Origin: Candidatus Methanoprimaticola hominis
GTDB taxonomy: Archaea; Thermoplasmatota; Thermoplasmata; Methanomassiliicoccales; Methanomethylophilaceae
DNA length: 6,235 nt
Assembly (NCBI GenBank): GCA_006954465.1
Contig: LVVU01000118.1
Span: 1-6,235 of the forward strand
Reading direction: 5' to 3'
The translations under genes and the position numbers were made by a program. The notes under the pieces were generated by a model, which did not search any database, was not told the DNA's origin, and saw nothing but the letters and a program-made list of their open reading frames with translations. Positions 1 through 4,729 of this stretch are shown here, one piece after another (position 1 is the first letter of the stretch; each line of letters starts with the position of its first letter).

Positions 1-17
1 TAGAGGGTTCGGTAATT
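1..17 (+). repeat. Left terminal inverted repeat of the IS
   Basis: TAGAGGGTTCGGTAATT is the reverse complement of 1523-1539 except at position 12 (G here, A in the right copy read outward). It is expected to be the transposase binding and cleavage site. The repeat may extend left of the window by one C. Confidence 0.88.
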
Positions 18-200
18 ATTCCGGGCGCGTGGCTATCGGAACGCGATGCAGGAAAGCGATCGGCCTTGGCCCTTCCGACCCGCCGGATCCGGCACCCCTG
101 CCCGGCTTCTCGGTCGAAGTATTCCGACTCTTCATCGCCCTTCTTCAGTGCGAGATAACCTGCGATGATCTATGTATCTCATACCATCATTTCACAAGAA
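18..200. other. Non-coding left interior of the IS, no gene supported
   Basis: This stretch is GC-rich up to about 164 and then turns AT-rich. It contains a perfect 12-bp palindrome at 82-93 (GCCGGATCCGGC). On the minus strand one frame stays open from 169 down to base 1 after a stop at 170-172. It begins with a protein-like stretch (IIAGYLALKKGDEESEYF) but has no ATG, GTG or TTG start. I see no RNA gene. It may be ordinary IS sequence or the remnant of captured sequence. Confidence 0.4.
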
Positions 201-208
201 TTTAAATA
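201..208 (+). promoter_or_regulatory. TATA box, candidate transposase promoter
   Basis: TTTAAATA lies in the AT-rich patch 165-260 and matches the archaeal TATA consensus. Transcription would begin near 230, giving a leader of about 125 nt before the transposase ATG at 357. Other AT-rich words near 241-256 (AAATTAAAATAATATT) could also serve, so the exact box is uncertain. Confidence 0.5.
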
Positions 209-305
209 TAATGATAAATCTAATATTTCTACTTATCGAAAAATTAAAATAATATTACATCGAGTTCTATACAGGTCGAATCCAACCGGCCGTGAAAAGG
301 GGATA

Positions 306-335
306 CTCCCCCCACGAGTAGAAACAACGGGGGAG
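306..335 (+). other. Hairpin in the transposase leader
   Basis: CTCCCCC at 306-312 can pair with GGGGGAG at 329-335, a 7-bp stem rich in GC around a 16-nt loop. It ends 21 nt before the transposase start codon. It could damp translation or block read-through transcription from outside the element, a common way for IS elements to keep transposase low. The stem is seen in sequence; the role is inferred. Confidence 0.4.
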
Positions 336-356
336 GCCACCCGGTAACGTGATCAG

Positions 357-1481
357 ATGGCAAGACGGAATAAAGCCCAGAGGAACTTAAACACTGCGAA
401 GAGGATGACTCCCCACGACGTCAAAGTCGCAGGGACTTTCGCCGAGAAACCGGCTATTGCCAAGGCGGAACCCAGGAAACCCACGCAGGAAGAGATGAAG
501 GCGAACAACAATGCGATGCTCGAACTCACCCGTAACATCGGCGACCTCACGATATGGAAGCCGATCTTCGAAGAGGACCTGAAGCGGATGAACGAGGGCA
601 AGGTCGGACGTCCGTTCCTGTACTCGGACGCCCTGATAATCTGGATGATGACCATTCTGACAGCCGTCGACGGCAAGTTCGATACCGTAGCGGGGCTATT
701 CCAAGGCATCCTGCGCTTCGCCGGCATCGCCGCACCATCTCCGACCAGGCTTCTGGAGAGGGCCAACTGCCTCACCACCGAATACATCTCGAAACCCTGC
801 AAGGAGCTCTCCGAACGTTACGGTTCCAGCATCTACACGATGGGGGTCAGTTCGAACGTGACGGAGAGGCCCAGGAGAGTCGGGATAGACGCTTCAGGAC
901 TCGCGCTCTCTTCGATCAACCGCTGGAGGACCAAGAAGTGGAAGACCGAGGTCAAAGACCGCGGGTGGCTTCACCTCCATGTGCTTTCGGACGTGGACAC
1001 AGGAGAGTTCATCGCATTCGCCATCACCGATGAATCGGTCGGAGACGCGCCCATTCTGAAGTATCTCGTCGAGGAGGCGCTGAAGAAGGGTCACCGTTTG
1101 GAAGTCGTCTATGCCGACGGGGCCTACAGCAGCGATGAGAACTGGATCTATCTATGCTCGGAGAAGAAGCTCAGGTTCGTGACCAGCTTCAAGGTGAACA
1201 CGGCGCCTACCAACAACGGCTGCCTCGCCAGAGGCGAGGCGGCCCGTCTATGGTGCTCGCTCCCGTACGACGAATGGGTGAAGGAGTCGGGATACGGGAC
1301 CAGATGGAAGTGCGAGTGCACATTCAGCGACTTCAAGCGCCTATTCCCGGAAGTGGTGACCGCCAGAAGCCAGATCGGCATGATCCGCCAGGTGATCTGC
1401 AGAATCGACTTCCACAACATGTACAAGGAGACCAGAGCCCGCATAATGAGAACGACTGGCAACGGGATCGTAGTCGCTTGA
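357..1481 (+). CDS. IS5-family DDE transposase
   Basis: This 374-residue enzyme would cut and rejoin DNA at the element ends using an RNase H-like DDE site (DDE_Tnp_1 type). The basic N-terminal part is followed by the family-typical segment GRPFLYSDALIIWMMTILTA (84-103). The first catalytic Asp is D178 in VGIDASG and the second is D254 in VYADGAY. The glutamate is E320 within a perfect Y-x2-R-x3-E-x6-K signature (Y313, R316, E320, K327), diagnostic of IS4/IS5-type enzymes. No frameshift or internal stop is seen, and the length suits a complete protein. The ATG at 357 is preceded by GTGATC (349-354), which matches the archaeal anti-Shine-Dalgarno but is very close to the start. An internal ATG at codon 17 is an alternative. 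It is the only gene of the element, which lies between its inverted repeats. IS5 family is well supported; the subgroup is not. Confidence 0.93.
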   Translation: MARRNKAQRNLNTAKRMTPHDVKVAGTFAEKPAIAKAEPRKPTQEEMKANNNAMLELTRNIGDLTIWKPIFEEDLKRMNEGKVGRPFLYSDALIIWMMTILTAVDGKFDTVAGLFQGILRFAGIAAPSPTRLLERANCLTTEYISKPCKELSERYGSSIYTMGVSSNVTERPRRVGIDASGLALSSINRWRTKKWKTEVKDRGWLHLHVLSDVDTGEFIAFAITDESVGDAPILKYLVEEALKKGHRLEVVYADGAYSSDENWIYLCSEKKLRFVTSFKVNTAPTNNGCLARGEAARLWCSLPYDEWVKESGYGTRWKCECTFSDFKRLFPEVVTARSQIGMIRQVICRIDFHNMYKETRARIMRTTGNGIVVA

Positions 1482-1522
1482 ATCCTGGCAGGGGCTTCAG
1501 ATGTCTGTTTTAATGTCGTTCG

Positions 1523-1539
1523 AATTATCGAACCCTCTA
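1523..1539 (-). repeat. Right terminal inverted repeat of the IS
   Basis: AATTATCGAACCCTCTA is the reverse complement of bases 1-17 with one mismatch. It begins 41 bp after the transposase stop codon. The next base, G1540, completes CTAG at 1537-1540, a possible target duplication. Confidence 0.88.
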
Positions 1540-1546
1540 GAAGTAT

Positions 1547-1561
1547 CGAAACCTATTTAAT
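1547..1561 (+). promoter_or_regulatory. BRE/TATA promoter of the secE-spt5-rpl11 operon
   Basis: A purine-rich BRE-like CGAAA at 1547-1551 is followed by TATTTAAT at 1554-1561, a reasonable archaeal TATA box. Transcription would start near 1580-1585, leaving a leader of about 60 nt before secE. The IS end at 1539 or 1540 lies only about 7 bp upstream of the BRE, so the core promoter is spared while anything upstream of it has been displaced. Confidence 0.6.
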
Positions 1562-1618
1562 AAGGACACTAATAAAGGGCATCCTTGACTTGTTATCCTT
1601 CAGTGGAAACGAGGACGG

Positions 1619-1636
1619 CCCGCACGGCGGGAGGAG
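1619..1636 (+). promoter_or_regulatory. Shine-Dalgarno of secE with adjoining small hairpin
   Basis: GGGAGGAG at 1629-1636 is a strong ribosome binding site, ending 9 nt before the secE ATG at 1646. Its first Gs can pair in a 5-bp GC stem, CCCGC (1619-1623) with GCGGG (1627-1631), around a 3-nt loop. This could partly mask the site. The hairpin is short and may be incidental. Confidence 0.5.
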
Positions 1637-1645
1637 AACGATAAG

Positions 1646-1870
1646 ATGGCAGACGAAGAGTCCATTGCTTACGACCTGCAGGACGAGTTCGAGTCCAAGG
1701 CCAAAGGCTTCGGCAAGGGCAAGTACGGCAGAATCCTCAAGATGGCCCACACGCCCTCTCGCGAGGAGTACACCAAGACACTGTATATCACCGGAATCGG
1801 AATCATCATCATCGGTGCTGTCGGTTTCGCGATCTGGTGGCTGATGGACGTCCTGCCCTCTTACTTCTGA
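1646..1870 (+). CDS. secE: Protein translocase subunit SecE (Sec61 gamma)
   Basis: SecE is the small clamp subunit of the SecYE-beta channel that moves proteins across or into the cytoplasmic membrane. The 74-residue product has the archaeal/eukaryotic SecE-Sec61 gamma layout: an acidic, charged N-terminus, an amphipathic helix, the conserved region around RILKMAHTPSREEYTKT (29-45), and one transmembrane helix at about 47-67 rich in Ile and Gly (YITGIGIIIIGAVGFAIWW). Length is normal for archaea. The ATG at 1646 follows a strong Shine-Dalgarno. It is the first gene of an operon with spt5, whose ATG lies 9 bp after the secE stop, and rpl11. Linkage of secE to the elongation factor gene is conserved across archaea and, as secE-nusG, bacteria. 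Confidence 0.95.
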   Translation: MADEESIAYDLQDEFESKAKGFGKGKYGRILKMAHTPSREEYTKTLYITGIGIIIIGAVGFAIWWLMDVLPSYF

Positions 1871-1879
1871 GCTGATAGC

Positions 1880-2749
1880 ATGGTCTCCGTATCAGGCGAA
1901 TCACCTCTCCAGAAGGTCCATGCGGGCTCCAAGGCCGAATGGCCGTTCTCAGTATCGACCGACGGAAACGCGGTGAAGATCTCGTTCTCCATCACCACGG
2001 GTCCCGACGCCAGTGCACCCGACTGGGATGTCACGCTCTGCGATTCGTCCAAGGAGGAGATCTGGGGAAGCTACCGCAGCTCCTCCGAGATCGAAGTGGA
2101 AGTTGGCGGCAAGGCCGCGAAGGAGCTGTATCTCTGTGTCGAGTGCCCCAGGGGCGCCAGGTACGGGGACGCGGTCGAAGTCACAGTGACTGCGGACGAC
2201 GGTATGACGAGCTCGATCTCGTTCAGGGCCGTCGCGACGCAGTCGATCATGATCCTTAAAACCCAGATCGACCAGGAGAAGGCGGTCGCCCAGGCCCTCT
2301 ACGAGAAGGCCAACGCCAAAGCCAAGTCCGGGTCGTCTGAGAGGGATGTCTATGCCATCCTGAGCCCTGCGGGACTCAGGGGTTACGTGTTCGTCGAAGG
2401 GATGAACACGAACCGCCTCAACGACGAGGTCCGCGACATCAAGAAGGCCAGGAACTTCGTCAAGGACGAGAAGACCTCCAGCAGCAGCGACGACAGGAAC
2501 AGCCAGACCAACGGGGAGATCCCCATCGAGGAGATCAGCCCGTATCTCGTGCCTGTGTCCGCGGTCGTAGGAATCGTCGAGGGTGACATAGTCGAGCTCG
2601 TGAACGGTCCGTTCAAGGGCGAGAAGGCCAGGGTCCAGCAGATTGACCAGGCCAAAGAGGAGATCACGGTCGAGCTCATCGAAGCCATGGTCCCCATACC
2701 CGTCACTGTCAAGGGAGACAGCGTACGGATAATCGAGAAGGAGAGATGA
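1880..2749 (+). CDS. spt5: Transcription elongation factor Spt5 (NusG homologue) with extra N-terminal domain
   Basis: Spt5 binds the RNA polymerase clamp with Spt4, keeps the DNA channel closed for processive elongation, and can link polymerase to the ribosome. The NGN domain is at about 123-195 (IMILKTQIDQEKAVAQALYE, then LRGYVFVEG). The KOW domain is at about 225-270 (VEGDIVELVNGPFKGEKARV) and the end reads VPIPVTVKGD. The protein has 289 residues, whereas archaeal Spt5 is usually near 150. Residues 1-120 form an added segment of alternating beta-strand pattern ending in ECPRGARYGDAVEVTVTADD, which resembles NEW3/CARDB-like Ig folds; no signal peptide is present. A Ser/Asp/Asn-rich insert (about 198-211) lengthens the NGN-KOW linker. 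The start at 1880 has GAGCTGAT upstream, overlapping the secE stop. An internal ATG at residue 124 lacks a visible Shine-Dalgarno and would cut into NGN, so the long form is preferred. The rpl11 ATG follows its stop by 3 bp. Confidence 0.93.
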   Translation: MVSVSGESPLQKVHAGSKAEWPFSVSTDGNAVKISFSITTGPDASAPDWDVTLCDSSKEEIWGSYRSSSEIEVEVGGKAAKELYLCVECPRGARYGDAVEVTVTADDGMTSSISFRAVATQSIMILKTQIDQEKAVAQALYEKANAKAKSGSSERDVYAILSPAGLRGYVFVEGMNTNRLNDEVRDIKKARNFVKDEKTSSSSDDRNSQTNGEIPIEEISPYLVPVSAVVGIVEGDIVELVNGPFKGEKARVQQIDQAKEEITVELIEAMVPIPVTVKGDSVRIIEKER

Positions 2750-2752
2750 ACA

Positions 2753-3229
2753 ATGGTAGACACTGTTGAGGCATTGGTTGACGGGGGCAGGGCCTCCGCA
2801 GGTCCTCCCCTCGGTCCCGCACTGGGACCCAAGGGCGTGAACATCGGCCAGGTCATAGCTAAGATCAACGAGAAGACGAAGGCGTACGACGGAATGAAGG
2901 TCCCTGTGAAGGTCCTCATCAACGACGACAAGACCTTCGACATCAAGGTCGGAACCCCTCCCATGTCCGCTCTGATCAAGGGCGAGCTGGGTGTCGATTC
3001 CGGAGCCCACAACCCCAAGACCGAGAAGGTCGGGAACCTGTCCATCGAGCAGCTCAGGAAGATTGTCGACATGAAGGGAGACGACCTTCTCGGAGCCACC
3101 ATGAAGGCCAGGGCCATGGAGGTCGCAGGAAACTGCGTCGCTGTCGGAGTCACCATCGACGGCAAGAACCCCAAGGACTTCCAGGCCGCTGTCAGGGCCG
3201 GCGAGTACGACGCCGCCCTAGCGGACTGA
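2753..3229 (+). CDS. rpl11: Large ribosomal subunit protein uL11 (L11)
   Basis: L11 binds the GTPase-associated region of 23S rRNA together with L10 and helps translation factors engage the stalk. The 158-residue product shows the proline/glycine-rich N-terminal signature GGRASAGPPLGPALGPKG (11-28) followed by VNIGQVIAKINEKT. The C-terminal rRNA-binding domain includes GTPPMSALIKGELG (67-80) and a conserved helix-rich end. Length is normal for archaea. The ATG at 2753 is preceded by AAGGAG (2738-2743) located in the end of spt5. It is the last gene of the first operon and is followed after 7 bp by a hairpin terminator. In most archaea rpl1 and rpl10 come next; here a minus-strand ATPase gene intervenes. 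Confidence 0.96.
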   Translation: MVDTVEALVDGGRASAGPPLGPALGPKGVNIGQVIAKINEKTKAYDGMKVPVKVLINDDKTFDIKVGTPPMSALIKGELGVDSGAHNPKTEKVGNLSIEQLRKIVDMKGDDLLGATMKARAMEVAGNCVAVGVTIDGKNPKDFQAAVRAGEYDAALAD

Positions 3230-3236
3230 AACTAAC

Positions 3237-3258
3237 AGGGGCGGGGAGACCCGTCCCT
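3237..3258 (+). terminator. Hairpin terminator after rpl11 with GNRA tetraloop
   Basis: AGGGGCGGG (3237-3245) pairs with CCCGTCCCT (3250-3258) as a 9-bp stem with one G-U pair, closed by the tetraloop GAGA, which fits the stable GNRA class. A pyrimidine-rich stretch with short T runs follows (about 3268-3291). It starts 7 bp after the rpl11 stop and lies between convergent genes, so it probably ends or stabilises the first operon's transcript. It might also be read from the ATPase side, but no T-run follows on that strand. Confidence 0.6.
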
Positions 3259-3303
3259 CATATTATCCAACCTTCTTCTCTTCCGGTTTCCGTGTGGCCC
3301 GGT

Positions 3304-4521
3304 TCAGGCCGCCGGAGTCCTGTTTGCTTCTTCCAGCAGTTCGTCGAGAAGTTCCTCGATCTCCTTGTTGGGGATCGAGATGCAGAATGTATCATCGTCG
3401 CATGGAACCGCCCTCAAGTATCCGGATGCGGTCATGATGCTGTACAACGTATTCCTGTCTCTCCCGATATCGGAGAAGGACGATGTTGCCTTGAGTTTCG
3501 AGCTGATTTCTCCCCCGTTCATCAAGGGTAGGATCTGTTCGAGATTCCGGTCATCACCCGTATCAAGCAGCTGTTCGATCGCCATCTCCGGGCCGGCAAC
3601 CGTCCAATACCGATCCGTTTTGAAGTCGTTCAGGACGTACATCATGATGCTGAATGGATTGTATACGTCTGCATTCCCGAAGCGGTATCCACCATACCAT
3701 TCCTTGGCTTCCGCCATCTTCTCGGGATGACAGAAGTGGTTCAGTATCTCTTTCACTTCCGTTTCGGTGAAGCCGAATCTGTCGCTGAATTCTTCGGAGA
3801 AGATGTCGTAGACGCAGACGTTGTTGAATCCCGAGAATACGCTCTCTTCCGCGATCTGTGTCATCCCTGTGATGCATGCCATCTGTACATCGCCGGTGTC
3901 TTTGAGGGCGGAACCCAAGATATCTCTCAGGAATGCGAGCTTTCTCCCACGAGAGTCTCTGTCGGAGGTGCTGGCAACCGCACTATCATACTCATTTATG
4001 AGGACCACGACTCTTCTGTCATGGTACCTCGCCAATGCCGAGATGAGCAGACGAATCGATTCGACGAGTGGGGTTTCAGGGGTTGTCCGGGTCGTGAGAG
4101 TATCGGATATGTAGGACAATTCTTCAGCGACATCCTTCTGTTCGAACAGATAGTCATGATTCCGGTAGCATCTGAGCACTGCTGAGCGGATGCCGTCCAG
4201 GAATCCATCGTATGGTTCTGCTTGTACGTCCTTCAGGTTGAGATCGATCACAGGGTATGCGTTTCTGTATCCGTCGAATTCTGGATGGTCCAGGATCCGT
4301 AGCCCCTCGAACCATGTGTTGCCGGTGTATTCCATGTTGAAGAAGGCATCCAGCATGGTCAGGTTCGTGGATTTCCCGAATCCAGGGGGGCGTGTGAACA
4401 GATAGACATTGCTGTCCCCTGTCCGGAGGATATCGGCGATGAGCATGGTCTTATCGACGTAGTATCTGTCCATCTCGCGCAGTTGCGCGAAGGTCATGTC
4501 GCGTATGCCCATCTGTTTCAT
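3304..4521 (-). CDS. AAA-ATPase-like protein (PF09820 type), lacking the C-terminal nuclease-like domain
   Basis: The predicted protein has 405 residues from the ATG at 4521, or 409 from an in-frame GTG at 4533; numbering here uses the 409 form. The N-terminus MGIRDMTFAQLREMDRYYVDKT (8-29) is typical of the AAA-ATPase_like family. A P-loop is seen at TRPPGFGKST (47-56, K54). The Walker B-like strand is VVVLINEYD (175-183), with N180 where the family normally has Asp. Further family marks are ITGMTQIAEES (221-231), FGFTE (253-257), KEWYGGYRFG (277-286) and YNPFS (291-295). Family members usually continue into a PD-(D/E)XK nuclease-like domain (DUF1703/PF08011) after the IPN motif; here the chain ends about 20 residues past IPN (387-389). 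The cellular role of this family is not established. There is no convincing Shine-Dalgarno, so the mRNA may be leaderless. More A/T in third codon positions than in the flanking ribosomal genes, and its opposite orientation, suggest a later insertion. Confidence 0.87.
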   Translation of the reverse strand: MKQMGIRDMTFAQLREMDRYYVDKTMLIADILRTGDSNVYLFTRPPGFGKSTNLTMLDAFFNMEYTGNTWFEGLRILDHPEFDGYRNAYPVIDLNLKDVQAEPYDGFLDGIRSAVLRCYRNHDYLFEQKDVAEELSYISDTLTTRTTPETPLVESIRLLISALARYHDRRVVVLINEYDSAVASTSDRDSRGRKLAFLRDILGSALKDTGDVQMACITGMTQIAEESVFSGFNNVCVYDIFSEEFSDRFGFTETEVKEILNHFCHPEKMAEAKEWYGGYRFGNADVYNPFSIMMYVLNDFKTDRYWTVAGPEMAIEQLLDTGDDRNLEQILPLMNGGEISSKLKATSSFSDIGRDRNTLYSIMTASGYLRAVPCDDDTFCISIPNKEIEELLDELLEEANRTPAA

Positions 4522-4539
4522 CGATGCACGCACACGGTT

Positions 4540-4552
4540 GCATAATCATAAT
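4540..4552 (-). promoter_or_regulatory. Weak TATA-like element upstream of the ATPase gene
   Basis: On the minus strand the AT-rich word GGATTATGATTATGC lies about 20-30 bp upstream of the ATG at 4521. That spacing would suit a leaderless transcript. The match to the archaeal TATA consensus is poor, so this is only a candidate. Confidence 0.3.
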
Positions 4553-4647
4553 CCTTTGGTGCTGTATCGTCGACAGCCATGCAGGCATCGGAACTCACGA
4601 ATCGTCAGATCCTTCGCTTCGGGCACATCTCGAGTCGAACGGTCGAC

Positions 4648-4655
4648 TTTAAATA
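4648..4655 (+). promoter_or_regulatory. TATA box of the rpl1-rpl10 operon
   Basis: TTTAAATA is a near-ideal archaeal TATA box. A start about 26 nt from its centre falls near 4676-4680, exactly where the structured leader begins. It shows that rpl1 and rpl10 are transcribed independently of secE-spt5-rpl11. The rest of the 196-207 bp between the ATPase and rpl1 shows no gene. Confidence 0.72.
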
Positions 4656-4678
4656 CTACCCCCTTATAGCCCCATTCA

Positions 4679-4718
4679 CTTGTAGGAGAGTCCCGAAAAG
4701 ACTCGTTCGAACTACGAG
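4679..4718 (+). promoter_or_regulatory. Candidate L1-binding operator in the rpl1 mRNA leader
   Basis: The leader folds into an outer 7-bp stem (CTTGTAG 4679-4685 with CTACGAG 4712-4718, one G-U pair) and an inner 5-bp stem (GAGTC 4688-4692 with GACTC 4700-4704). Between them is an asymmetric internal loop: GA on the left (4686-4687) and GTTCGAA on the right (4705-4711). The same plan, a 5' GA facing a longer 3' strand that starts with G and ends with GAA(A), is as I recall it in the L1 site of 23S rRNA and in methanococcal L1 mRNA. The outer stem takes up the first bases of the Shine-Dalgarno GAGGAGG (4716-4722), so bound L1 would hinder initiation. The fold is seen in the sequence; L1 binding is inferred. 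Confidence 0.6.
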
Positions 4719-4729
4719 GAGGAATTGTA

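Larger units (their letters stand above)
1..1539 (+). mobile_element. IS5-type insertion sequence, apparently complete
   Basis: The element is bounded by inverted repeats at 1-17 and 1523-1539 that match at 16 of 17 positions. It encloses one transposase gene with an intact DDE triad, so it may be active. The transposase reads toward the right end, with only 58 bp between its stop codon and the element end, while about 356 bp precede it on the left. That left part has a GC-rich half (about 18-164) and an AT-rich promoter half (165-280). The exact ends are uncertain. The right end reads CCCT-CTAG and the window begins TAG-AGGG, so CTAG could be a 4-bp target duplication; it fits the YTAR target of the IS5 subgroup. 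In that case the element proper would be 4-1536. The base left of the window is not visible, so the duplication cannot be confirmed. Confidence 0.88.

Noticed and set aside
271..290. GGTCGAATCC, resembling a tRNA T-arm
   Set aside because: It lacks one base of the T-loop consensus and no acceptor, D or anticodon stem can be fitted around it.
165..347. A 60-codon plus-strand open frame in the AT-rich IS leader
   Set aside because: Its composition follows the AT-rich promoter region, it covers the TATA box and hairpin, has no Shine-Dalgarno and resembles no family I know.
1949..3010. Long minus-strand open frame of 353 codons opposite spt5 and rpl11
   Set aside because: It is the mirror of two firmly identified genes in a GC-rich genome, and its Leu/Asp/Gly/Val-rich composition is typical of antisense shadows.
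4569..4648. Two GTCGAC words upstream of rpl1 as a possible operator pair
   Set aside because: They are common 6-bp palindromes about 75 bp apart, with no further matching flanks.
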